Source of the DNA: Methylovirgula ligni
Lineage (GTDB): Bacteria > Pseudomonadota > Alphaproteobacteria > Rhizobiales > Beijerinckiaceae
DNA: 64,000 nucleotides
Direction: 5' to 3'
Assembly: GCF_004135935.1 (NCBI RefSeq)
Contig: NZ_CP025086.1
Span: 1,922,001 to 1,986,000, forward strand
Shown here: in pieces, positions 15,967 to 24,144 of the stretch
Layout: the number at the start of each line of letters is the position of its first letter
Numbering within the stretch: the first letter of the stretch is position 1
Position numbers and translations under genes: made by a program
Notes under the pieces: generated by a model
Told to the model about the DNA's origin: nothing
The model's database searches: none
What the model saw: the letters and a program-made list of their open reading frames with translations, nothing else

Positions 15967-17268
15967 ATGCCGTCATTCAGCCCGGGGCAGGAGGCGGCGC
16001 GCCGTCTCCTCGAAGGGCCGCAACGCTATACATGCCTTGCCGGCGGCACGCGCTCGGGCAAGACCTTTCTCATCACGCGCGCCATCCTCGCCCGCGCGTT
16101 GAAGGCGCCGGGTTCGCGCCATGCCATTCTGCGCTTTCACGCCAATGCCGCGCGCGCCTCGATCACGCTCGATACGCTGCCGAATGTGGCGCGGCTTTGC
16201 TTTCCGAAACTCAAACTGCGGCACGCGCGCCAGGACGGCTTCTTCGAACTGCCGAACAAGTCTCGCATCTGGATCGGCGGCCTCGACGACAAGGAACGTG
16301 TCGAGAAAATTCTCGGCCTCGAATATGTCAGTATCTTCCTCAACGAGGCGTCGCAGATTCCCTACGCTTCCGCACTCGTTGCCTTCACGCGGCTGGCGCA
16401 GAAAGTCGAGGGCTTGAAGCAGCGCGCTTATGTCGATCTGAACCCGGTCGCGAAATCGCACTGGACCAATCTGCTCTTCGGTGAGAAGCGCGATCCGGTT
16501 TCGATGCAGAAGCTGAAAGATCCGAAGAATTACGCGCGCTCTTTTCTCAACCCCGTCGACAATACCGAAAATCTCGCGCCGGAATTTCTAGAGAGCCTCG
16601 CCAATCTGCCGGAGCGCCAGCGCAAGCGTTTTTATGAAGGCGTCTATCTCGACGAGATAGAGGCAGCGCTGTGGAGCTATGAAATCATCGAGGCGGCGCG
16701 CTGCGATCCCGCCGACATCTGCGAACCGGCCCGCGCCAGCGTCGTCGTCGCGCTCGATCCTTCCGGTGCGGCGGGGCGCGACGATCTTGGCGCCGACGAG
16801 ATCGGCCTTATCGTCGCGGCGCGAGGCATGGACGGCGAGTGCTACATTCTCGCCGACCGTTCCTGCCGCGAGGCGCCCGCGGTCTGGGGCCGCCGCGCGG
16901 TGACAGCATTTCACGAATTTCGCGCCGATTGCATTGTCGCCGAATCGAACTTCGGCGGCGAGATGGTGCGCGCGACCATCCAGGCGGCCGATCCGGGCGT
17001 GCCGGTGCGGCTCGTCACTGCGAGCCGCGGCAAGGCTGTGCGGGCCGAACCGATCTCGGTGCGTTATGCGCAGCGGCAGGTCCATCACGCCGGGCGGTTT
17101 CCGAAGCTCGAGGATCAGCTCTGCGCTTTCACCGCCGCAGGCTTTAACGGCCCCGGCAGCCCCGATCACGCCGATGCGGCGATCTGGGCGCTGACCTATC
17201 TTTTCGAGCTGACCGACGGCACCGGCATCATCGAATTCTATCGCCGCGCGACCGGTGCGCGAAAGTAG
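15967..17268 (+). CDS. terL: Phage terminase large subunit
   Basis: A 433-residue packaging motor. The N-terminal ATPase has Walker A GGTRSGKT at 26-33 and Walker B-like VSIFLNEAS around 121-129. The C-terminal RNase H-like nuclease starts at VVVALDPSG (Asp264), followed by VAESNFGG and a late DHADAAIWAL acidic motif. All catalytic elements look intact. The frame is open further upstream through the repeat region, but ATG 15967 with AAGGGA upstream begins the fold. Portal follows after 81 bases. Confidence 0.93.
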   Translation: MPSFSPGQEAARRLLEGPQRYTCLAGGTRSGKTFLITRAILARALKAPGSRHAILRFHANAARASITLDTLPNVARLCFPKLKLRHARQDGFFELPNKSRIWIGGLDDKERVEKILGLEYVSIFLNEASQIPYASALVAFTRLAQKVEGLKQRAYVDLNPVAKSHWTNLLFGEKRDPVSMQKLKDPKNYARSFLNPVDNTENLAPEFLESLANLPERQRKRFYEGVYLDEIEAALWSYEIIEAARCDPADICEPARASVVVALDPSGAAGRDDLGADEIGLIVAARGMDGECYILADRSCREAPAVWGRRAVTAFHEFRADCIVAESNFGGEMVRATIQAADPGVPVRLVTASRGKAVRAEPISVRYAQRQVHHAGRFPKLEDQLCAFTAAGFNGPGSPDHADAAIWALTYLFELTDGTGIIEFYRRATGARK

Positions 17269-17349
17269 CGTTCTCGTCGTCCGGGAGATGACGAAAGCCA
17301 GCAACACCGGCGCGAAGAGCGCGGACGCTCGGAGCAAAAAGGAATGTTC

Positions 17350-19035
17350 ATGAGTCAACGCGGCGAAGGCCAGCGGAGCTGGCCGCTCAGTCCCTATGAA
17401 GTGAGCGTGAGCTATGGCCAGCCCGGGGCGGCCGGGCAGGGGGCGGATTGGTTCGGCCCGCTCGCGCCGATTACGCCGCTGGCGCCGCCGGAGGTCTCGG
17501 GGCGGCAGTGGGATTATCCCTCCGGCTATAATCTCGCGACGACGCCGCGCATCTACGAGCCTATCTCGTTCCACACCTTGCGCGGACTCGCCGAAGGCTA
17601 TGATTTGCTGCGCCTCGTGATCGAGACGCGCAAGGATCAGGTCGCGCGCCTCGTCTGGAACATCGGTCCGCGCAGCAAGCAGCCCGGTGCCGATCCGCGC
17701 ATCGCGGCGTTGCGCCAGTTCTTCGCCCGGCCGGACGGGTTGCACACGTTCGGCGACTGGCTGCGGCTGCTGCTGGAAGAATTGTTCGTCATCGACGCGC
17801 CGACGCTCTATCTGCAACGCGATCGTGCCGGCCGCCTCGCCGCGCTGCTGCCGCTCGACGGCGCGACGATCAAGCCGGTGATCGACGATTGGGGCCGCAC
17901 GCCGCAGCCCTATGCCGCGGACGGCACGATGATCTATCCGGTCGCCTATCAGCAAGTGCTGAAGGGCTACCCGGCTGTCGATTATTCGCTGCGCGACATC
18001 ATCTACCGGCCGCGCAACGTCCGCGTCAATCGCGCCTATGGCTTCAGCCCGGTCGAGCAGATCGTCACGAGCGTCAACATCGCGCTGCGCCGGCAGATGT
18101 ATCTGCTCGACTATTTCACGCAGGGCAATATTCCCGACAGCCTCATCGGCGTGCCGGAGAACTGGACGCCGGACCAGATCGCCTCCTATCAGAAATATTG
18201 GGACGCTTATTTCGATGGCGATCTCGGCCGCCGGCGGCGCGCCAAGTTTGTGCCTGGCGGCGTCGCCAAAACGTTCATCCAGACCAAGGAGCCGGATCTC
18301 AAAGGCCCGTTCGACGAATGGCTGGCGCGCATCGTCTGCTTCGCCTTCTCGATCTCGCCGCAGGCGCTGACGCAGCAGACGAACCGCGCCACGGCGGAGA
18401 CGCAGAAAGAGATCGCGGAAGAGGAGGGCCTCGCCCCCATTCTCGCCTGGGTGAAGGATCTCATCGACCAGATTATCGCGCAGGAATTCGACGCGCCCGA
18501 TCTCGAATTTTCCTGGAGCGCTGAGCCCTCGATTGATCCGCAGGCGCAGGAAGCAATCCTTTCGAGCTATACGGCGAAAGGCATCATCACGATCAATGAG
18601 GCGCGCGCCGCGCTCGGCCGCGATCCGTTTCCTGATGCCGCCGCGAGCACGCCGATGACGCTCACGGGCGGCGGCTATGTGGCGCTGGGACAGGGGACTG
18701 ACGACGATGTTTCAAAATCGTCCATCGTATCAAGGATTGATAAATCAGCGAGCTGGGATGAAGATCAGCATCCGCGCTGGCCTGCGGGATCAGGCGATCA
18801 TCACGGCGGTCGGTTTGCGCCAAATGGCAAAGAACCGGCGTCGTCATCGGGGAGAACTGCTCTTATCGATGACGACGGATGCGACGAGGAATGGGAAAGC
18901 GCGCGAGAGTATTGTCTTAGGCTATTAGAGTTGCACCCATTTCATCCAGATCGAGCCAAGCTTGGCAGCCATAAAACCGTCGACGGCTGCGCGAAAGGGT
19001 TTGTGAGCGAACGTTGCGGGGGAAATCCTGTCTAA
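17350..19035 (+). CDS. Phage portal protein with C-terminal toxin-like extension
   Basis: A 561-residue protein. Residues 1 to about 450 are an HK97-type portal (LRLVIETRKDQVARLVW, then GFSPVEQIVTSVNIALRRQ, then LTQQTNRATAETQKEIAEEE), the dodecameric DNA gate of the capsid. Residues about 455-561 are extra: a linker with WDEDQHPRWPAG at 469-480 and GGRFAPNG, then a small Cys-rich domain ending VSERCGGNPV. Such appended domains occur in phage-borne polymorphic toxins. The extension has lower GC than the portal part. Start at 17350 is set by AAGGA seven bases upstream. The stop overlaps the next start (TAATG). Confidence 0.85.
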   Translation: MSQRGEGQRSWPLSPYEVSVSYGQPGAAGQGADWFGPLAPITPLAPPEVSGRQWDYPSGYNLATTPRIYEPISFHTLRGLAEGYDLLRLVIETRKDQVARLVWNIGPRSKQPGADPRIAALRQFFARPDGLHTFGDWLRLLLEELFVIDAPTLYLQRDRAGRLAALLPLDGATIKPVIDDWGRTPQPYAADGTMIYPVAYQQVLKGYPAVDYSLRDIIYRPRNVRVNRAYGFSPVEQIVTSVNIALRRQMYLLDYFTQGNIPDSLIGVPENWTPDQIASYQKYWDAYFDGDLGRRRRAKFVPGGVAKTFIQTKEPDLKGPFDEWLARIVCFAFSISPQALTQQTNRATAETQKEIAEEEGLAPILAWVKDLIDQIIAQEFDAPDLEFSWSAEPSIDPQAQEAILSSYTAKGIITINEARAALGRDPFPDAAASTPMTLTGGGYVALGQGTDDDVSKSSIVSRIDKSASWDEDQHPRWPAGSGDHHGGRFAPNGKEPASSSGRTALIDDDGCDEEWESAREYCLRLLELHPFHPDRAKLGSHKTVDGCAKGFVSERCGGNPV

Positions 19036-19547
19036 TGCGATTTAGCGCCGAAGAAGTTAGAAACATTCAAAAGCTCATGCGCGAGAAGGCTTGGGCCTCC
19101 GTCTACTCATTGCTTGACAGCGCACGCGACCATGCCGTGACGCAGGAAGACAAAGCTAGCGAAATTTATTGGAGAACGATGGCTCTCATAAAGCAGGGCC
19201 GATATCAGGAGGCAATTGATCTTTTGCGCAAAGATGGCGCGCTCTTTAATAGCCAATGTCTTCCGCTCAAGATCATTGCCGAGATCCTCGATAAAATTGG
19301 CGACGATCAAGGTGCTTTGCGTGAGTTGAGCGGCGCACCCATTGAACAGGAGATGGAAGACTTTTATGGCCTCGCGATCGATACCAAGTTCCTCTATTTC
19401 TATTTGCTCGCGAAGACTGGCGATCGTTCCGTGAGGAACAAACTCTCCGAAATTCCGGATGATTACCGTCACATCACCATGGGCGGAAAGTTTTTGACGA
19501 AAGCAGACCTCGTCGCTTTGCTGAATCGAACTTCAAATCAGCCGTGA
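19035..19547 (+). CDS. Small helical protein, possible immunity partner
   Basis: A 170-residue, apparently all-helical, TPR-like soluble protein (KASEIYWRTMALIKQGRYQE, then PLKIIAEILDKIGDDQGALR). No family recognised. Its ATG shares one base with the portal stop codon and its GGGGGAA ribosome-binding site lies inside the toxin-like end, so it is translationally coupled to it. Low-complexity-free, AT-richer than flanking genes. The position and fold suit an immunity protein for the portal extension; this is inference from arrangement only. Confidence 0.7.
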   Translation: MRFSAEEVRNIQKLMREKAWASVYSLLDSARDHAVTQEDKASEIYWRTMALIKQGRYQEAIDLLRKDGALFNSQCLPLKIIAEILDKIGDDQGALRELSGAPIEQEMEDFYGLAIDTKFLYFYLLAKTGDRSVRNKLSEIPDDYRHITMGGKFLTKADLVALLNRTSNQP

Positions 19548-19851
19548 TCGACATTCGTCGCCTTCTCTCAGGACTTACCCGGGCCGTCTGAATCGAGGTG
19601 CCCGATGCTGCGGTTCCTGCCTCGGCCCTCGACTTCGATCTTTCGCAGGCACGAATTATCAAGGCGAATCGGGGATGGCAGTTCATGAGGCACAGTTCAA
19701 TCGCACCGGTGTCATAGTCGACGCGCCAAAGATGCTTGCGAAAGCGACCTAGAGCAGGCGCTAAAGTTCGACGAGGATAACGTCCTTCAACCTTGACGCC
19801 AGTCCCTTTAAGCCGGATTAATTGCAGAGGTGTTGAGCGCGGAGCGTGGTG
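19548..19851. other. 304-base gap with a possible coding remnant
   Basis: No intact gene. A short frame at about 19600-19710 reads ASALDFDLSQARIIKANRG, which looks protein-like and then stops, so this may be the end of a deleted gene. No promoter or terminator stands out. Confidence 0.35.
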
Positions 19852-21261
19852 ATGGGTAAAGCGGCGGCGTGTCTTCGCGGGGTGACTGCACTTCTCTTTG
19901 CAACAGTTTTATGTCCATCCGTCCGCGCCGATGAGGCGCCGCCCGTCAGCCCCGACAAGCCCGCAGCGGCCTATGTCACGCCATCCCGCGTTTCGGCGAC
20001 GATCGAGTTCAGCATTCCGACGCTTGCCCGCGACATTGAGCGTGATGTGCCGCGCCGGCTTGCGACCTTTGATGAGCGCGTCCAGTGCGTTCACCGGCGT
20101 GTTCTTTTCTTTCGCGTCCGGGCCAATTGCGACATAGAAGGTTATGTCGAGCGCACCGGCCCCATTTCGCTTTACGGCCGCGGTGACGCCCTCATCGGTT
20201 CGACGCCGATCTTCGGCGCGGTGAGCGGGCAGGGCGCGAACAGGTTCACACGGCGCATCCACGGCAACGCCGAGGCCGGCGTCTCGGTCGAGGCGGAGGC
20301 GCGGCCGATGCTCCGGCACGACTGGTCGCTCGATCTGCGTTTGAGCGACAGCTACCATTGGACCGAGCCGCCGGTGCTTCATGTGCTCGGTCGCGACATC
20401 CAGCTCGCGCGGTATGTCGAACCGCGCATCCGCGAGCAACTCGCCCGCGTGCGCGTGCGTGCCGCCGAGGCCGTGCGCCGGCTCGATCTGCACGACAAGG
20501 CCGCGACCGTCTGGCGCCATGCCTTCACGCCGATCGAGCTTGCGGACAATCCGCCCGTCTGGTTGCAGCTTACGCCGCAAAGCGCCGCCTTCGCCGGCGT
20601 GCGCGCCGACCGGCGCGTGCTGTGGGGTGTGATGCAGATTGAAGGCAATGCCGCAACCAGTGTCGGCGTCGCGCCGGCGCCGGTTGCCGCCACGCCTTTG
20701 CCGGCGCTCGGCCGCGATATCGAGGCGCCCGGCAAGTTCGAAGTCATCCTGCCGGTGAACATTGGCTATGATTTCCTGAGCCAGAAGATCAAGGAGGTCG
20801 CCGCCGCGGAATTGAAGGGCAAACTTACGCTGGAGGATGTCAAGATCTATCCGTCGAACGGCAAGCTCATCGTCGGCTTGAAAATCGCGAAGAGCACCGA
20901 GACCGCGCCTGATGCCGGCACCTGGTATTATCTCTCCGCGACGCCGAAGATCGATCCCGACACGCAGACCTTGCAGCTTCCCGATCTCGCGACCCTCGCT
21001 GCCAAAACCCAGGCGCTGGCGCAAGAAAGCGGCAATGCCGATCTTATCGATCGGCTGCGGCAGGCGAAAATCCTCTATCAAGAGGCGTATCAACGGCTGC
21101 TCGCGGCCGCGAACAAAAGTCTGACGCGGCCTTTGAAGGACGGCTTCCGCATGGAAGGCCATCTCGACTCGGCCACGCTCGATCATATTGCGCTGTTGCA
21201 GAACGGCCTCAGCATCGCGTTGCGCGCCAGCGGCGACCTCAAGATTCTCTACGGCCTGTGA
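19852..21261 (+). CDS. DUF4403 family exported protein
   Basis: A 469-residue protein with a signal peptide (ALLFATVLCPSVRADEAPP) and the DUF4403 organisation: SATIEFSIPTLARDIERDVP, a C-x-n-C pair in RVQCVHRRVLFFRVRANCDI, and a C-terminal lipid-binding-like region. Function of the family is unknown; it is envelope-located. The gene has host-like GC and is not a phage family, so it is cargo or captured host DNA. It overlaps the start of the lipase gene, so the two are probably co-expressed. ATG 19852 is preferred over two in-frame GTG codons just before it because GGAG is best spaced. Confidence 0.8.
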   Translation: MGKAAACLRGVTALLFATVLCPSVRADEAPPVSPDKPAAAYVTPSRVSATIEFSIPTLARDIERDVPRRLATFDERVQCVHRRVLFFRVRANCDIEGYVERTGPISLYGRGDALIGSTPIFGAVSGQGANRFTRRIHGNAEAGVSVEAEARPMLRHDWSLDLRLSDSYHWTEPPVLHVLGRDIQLARYVEPRIREQLARVRVRAAEAVRRLDLHDKAATVWRHAFTPIELADNPPVWLQLTPQSAAFAGVRADRRVLWGVMQIEGNAATSVGVAPAPVAATPLPALGRDIEAPGKFEVILPVNIGYDFLSQKIKEVAAAELKGKLTLEDVKIYPSNGKLIVGLKIAKSTETAPDAGTWYYLSATPKIDPDTQTLQLPDLATLAAKTQALAQESGNADLIDRLRQAKILYQEAYQRLLAAANKSLTRPLKDGFRMEGHLDSATLDHIALLQNGLSIALRASGDLKILYGL

Positions 21262-22415
21262 TGATGCGGCTCGCCTGGTTGCTGGCCTTTGTCCTTCTCG
21301 CGGTATCGGCCGCCGCGCAGACAGCTTTCTATGACGCGCCACGCGTCGATGCGCGCGGCAAGCCCGGCACGCTCGTGCGTGCGCAGGCGATGGAAGGCGC
21401 GCCGCTTAATGCCGCCGCCTATCGCGTGCTCTATCGCTCGACGAGTTTCGACGGCAGGCCGATCCTCGTTTCCGGCGTCGTCATCGTGCCGCAAGGCGCG
21501 CCGCCGCCCGGCGGTAGACCCATCGTCGCCTGGGCGCATCCGACGTCCGGCATCGTGCCGCCTTGCGCGCCCTCGCTCGCGCTGTTCTTCTTCCAGCAGG
21601 TGCAGGGCCTGCGCACGATGGTACGGAATGGCTATGTGGTCGCGGCGACGGATTATCCCGGCCTCGGCACGCCTGGGCCGCATCCCTATCTCGTCGGGCT
21701 CAGCGAGGCCCGCGCCGTCATCGACAGCGTGCGCGTCGCACGCAGCCTGCCGGGCGCGGGCGGCGGCAGTCGCTTCATCGTCTGGGGCCATTCGCAGGGC
21801 GGCCATGCGGCGCTCTTCACCGGCCTCATCGCCAAGAGCTACGCGCCGGAGCTGACGTTGCTCGGCGTCGCCGCGGCCGCGCCGGCGAGCGAGCTTGCGG
21901 ATTTAATGGACGACGATCTTTCGACACCTGCGGGCAAGAACATCACCGCGATGACGCTGTGGTCCTGGCAGCGCGTCTATGATGCGCCGATGGATAAAGT
22001 CGTCGATCCGCGCGCCATGCCGGCGATCGACAAGCTCGCGCGGGAATGTATCGAAGGGCCGTGGGATATTTCGGTCCGCAACCGGACGACGCGGCCGCTG
22101 GAACAGCATTTTCTGACCGTCGCGCACCCGGCCGACGTCGAACCCTGGCGCGATCTCTTGGCGAAGAACACGCCGGGGCCCGTCCCGCGCGACATTCCGG
22201 TGTTTCTCGCGCAAGGCCTCGATGATGCGATCATCCGGCCCGCGGTGACGCAGAATTATTTCGACAGACTCTGCAAGGGCGGCAGCAAGGCGCGGCTTTA
22301 CCTGATGCCGGGCGTCGGCCACGGCGGCGCGGCGATGAAGAGCGCGCTTGAAGCCATTGCCTGGATGACGGCCCGGTTTGCCGGGGAGACGCCGCCAAGC
22401 GATTGCGGGAAATAG
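21261..22415 (+). CDS. Secreted lipase / alpha-beta hydrolase
   Basis: A 384-residue secretory lipase (LIP family, PF03583-like). It has an N-terminal signal peptide (LAWLLAFVLLAVSAAAQ), the nucleophile elbow WGHSQGGHA with Ser near 177, an acid residue in QGLDDAIIRP and a terminal GVGHGGA histidine, so the triad is complete. Probably hydrolyses lipid or ester substrates outside the cytoplasm. It starts on the stop codon of the DUF4403 gene (TGATG), implying a joint role. A GTG three bases upstream is an alternative start. Confidence 0.85.
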   Translation: MMRLAWLLAFVLLAVSAAAQTAFYDAPRVDARGKPGTLVRAQAMEGAPLNAAAYRVLYRSTSFDGRPILVSGVVIVPQGAPPPGGRPIVAWAHPTSGIVPPCAPSLALFFFQQVQGLRTMVRNGYVVAATDYPGLGTPGPHPYLVGLSEARAVIDSVRVARSLPGAGGGSRFIVWGHSQGGHAALFTGLIAKSYAPELTLLGVAAAAPASELADLMDDDLSTPAGKNITAMTLWSWQRVYDAPMDKVVDPRAMPAIDKLARECIEGPWDISVRNRTTRPLEQHFLTVAHPADVEPWRDLLAKNTPGPVPRDIPVFLAQGLDDAIIRPAVTQNYFDRLCKGGSKARLYLMPGVGHGGAAMKSALEAIAWMTARFAGETPPSDCGK

Positions 22416-22472
22416 GCATGTAACGCATTCAATTGACTTGATAATTTACCAATTTTTTGGGCGCTAGAAATC

Positions 22473-22501
22473 TTGTGATCTCGCCCGATAATCAATATAG
22501 C
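22473..22501 (+). promoter_or_regulatory. Candidate promoter of the two-gene AT-rich unit
   Basis: TTGTGA (22473-22478) and TATAGC (22496-22501) are 17 bases apart in an AT-rich stretch about 55 bases before the coding start. It would let the unit be expressed independently of phage late transcription. Confidence 0.35.
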
Positions 22502-22554
22502 CACGCTGCAGTTCCGTAATATGCTCTTTTTGACGCATGCGGACGGGACTTGGC

Positions 22555-23487
22555 ATGGCAGCAAAGCGCGAAAAAACAATAAGCTATCGCCGAGCGGAGT
22601 GGCTGGATGAAGCTAACACTACTCTTGAAAAGTGTGTTCGCGACGCCCTGAAAAAGCTGCCGACCGTGAGCGACAGGGAGATAGTCAACGGCGGTCAGAT
22701 CACTCGCATCGCAAAACACAAAGATGGCTCCAGCGGCGGCCTATTCTTGCACATCACGTCTGATACGCCCGGAGAACCTGCTTCGGTTGTCCCGAAGGCG
22801 GCTCCTGGCGCGGCGGAATTGGATTTAAGAGTTCAAAAGCCACCTCAAGACGCAGAATGGCTTGACGGCGACGCGTTGCTATTTATTCGGCACGACCACG
22901 TATGTCTTTGTACAACGGGAATGCGTGACGGAGCGATCGGCTATTTCCTGCGTGAACTTTTCAGGAAAGCTCGCATCAGAAGTGACTCAACAAAGTTCGA
23001 ATTGATGAAGGCGGCGGACATAACCAAATTGAAGCTGCTTCACAGCCAAGGGGTAAAGGAGCTTGAGATCAGGGGTACGCTTTACAAGGCGACAGCCGAT
23101 TACGAATCTCGCAAAGCCCAAATGGCTGGAACTATAGGAGCGGTCGGAAAATTCGTGAAAGCTTTTTTGGAGAAGCCGAATGATGTTACGCCTGACGCGC
23201 TCAGAGCTACGATTGTCTTAAAGGTCGACAGAAGGTTTTCGAACGGACTCGATCTGGGGTATAAAAATCTCGAAAAAATGGCAGCCGACATCGTCGGAAA
23301 AGCAAATAAAGAAGATGACTATGTTATCGTAACGAAGAAAGGCCAGAAAATAAGCCCCGATGAGATCTTCATCAAAGAAACGATCTTACTTGATGCGGAT
23401 GGAAAAACCGTAAATCGAGATAAGACTTGGCGAGAGTTAAATCACTTCTATAGCGCCCTAAACGATGCCGGCGTGCTGGAGCAATGA
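22555..23487 (+). CDS. Unrecognised 310-residue soluble protein
   Basis: A mixed alpha/beta cytoplasmic protein (about 310 residues from ATG 22555; an in-frame ATG at 22537 gives 316). Noticeable segments are RAEWLDEANTTLEKCVRDAL near the start, DALLFIRHDHVCLCTTGM in the first half and ATIVLKVDRRFSNGLDLGY later. No nuclease, ATPase or protease motif is evident. AT-rich composition contrasts with its neighbours and points to recent acquisition. It overlaps the following membrane-protein gene (ATGA) and the pair is closed by a terminator. Size and pairing recall Kiwa (KwaB with KwaA), but gene order is reversed and I see no sequence match. Confidence 0.7.
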   Translation: MAAKREKTISYRRAEWLDEANTTLEKCVRDALKKLPTVSDREIVNGGQITRIAKHKDGSSGGLFLHITSDTPGEPASVVPKAAPGAAELDLRVQKPPQDAEWLDGDALLFIRHDHVCLCTTGMRDGAIGYFLRELFRKARIRSDSTKFELMKAADITKLKLLHSQGVKELEIRGTLYKATADYESRKAQMAGTIGAVGKFVKAFLEKPNDVTPDALRATIVLKVDRRFSNGLDLGYKNLEKMAADIVGKANKEDDYVIVTKKGQKISPDEIFIKETILLDADGKTVNRDKTWRELNHFYSALNDAGVLEQ

Positions 23488-23978
23488 AGAGACTCGGTTT
23501 CATATTTCTCTGCGCGATCGTTGGCGCAGTCTCATCCTATTATGCGCAACCTTTTGTCGATCAGAATTCAGATGTCATTTTAATCATCATAACGGTTTTT
23601 ACCGTATTCGCGGGCTTCCTCATCGCCATTATAACAATAATTGGAGACCCCGGTTTAATCCCATCGGGGTCTTGGCGAATCGCCGAAGGTCGCCGGAACC
23701 AAATGTACCAACGATTATCATGGCACGTGGTTCTTTTTACACTTTATCTCTTGACGATAGCTCTTCTGTTTGTATCGGTGATCCTTGAGAAAGCGCTGTG
23801 TGAGCATCAATTCTGGAGGCTTTGGATTGAGCGTGCTTATCTGTTTGTCGGAATAACCTCGTTTCTTTTTACCTTCGCCCTGCCAAGCGCGCTCATGGAA
23901 ATGCAGCAAGCCCGCTACGACGCCGAGATTGAACGGCGGCGCTCAGAGGTAGGAATACGACCCGACGAAGAAAGCTGA
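23484..23978 (+). CDS. Four-helix membrane protein, partner of the upstream gene
   Basis: A 164-residue inner-membrane protein with four predicted hydrophobic helices: LGFIFLCAIVGAVSSYYA, DVILIIITVFTVFAGFLIAI, VVLFTLYLLTIALLFVSVIL and AYLFVGITSFLFTFALP, then a charged cytoplasmic tail. Family not recognised. ATG lies in the TGA stop of the preceding gene (ATGA), so the proteins are made together. A small multi-TM protein next to a soluble partner is a recurrent plan for phage-defence effectors, holin-like proteins and exclusion systems; which applies is unknown. Confidence 0.7.
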   Translation: MKRLGFIFLCAIVGAVSSYYAQPFVDQNSDVILIIITVFTVFAGFLIAIITIIGDPGLIPSGSWRIAEGRRNQMYQRLSWHVVLFTLYLLTIALLFVSVILEKALCEHQFWRLWIERAYLFVGITSFLFTFALPSALMEMQQARYDAEIERRRSEVGIRPDEES

Positions 23979-24031
23979 TCGTTCGACGAAACCCGCCATC
24001 GATTCCTAACGCGTCGAGCAACAAATTTTTT

Positions 24032-24064
24032 ACCGCCACGTTTTCGCGTCGGCGGTTTTTCTTT
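24032..24064 (+). terminator. Rho-independent terminator after the two-gene unit
   Basis: ACCGCCACG pairs with CGT-C-GGCGGT (one bulged base) over a short loop and is followed by TTTTTCTTT. It ends the AT-rich two-gene unit and separates it from the phage protease gene. Confidence 0.7.
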
Positions 24065-24144
24065 GCGCATTTCTCTCGTTATCTAGCGCGCTTTCGTAAC
24101 GCGATCCTTTTCACTTCGCTCGAAAACACCTTCAAGGAGTCTTC

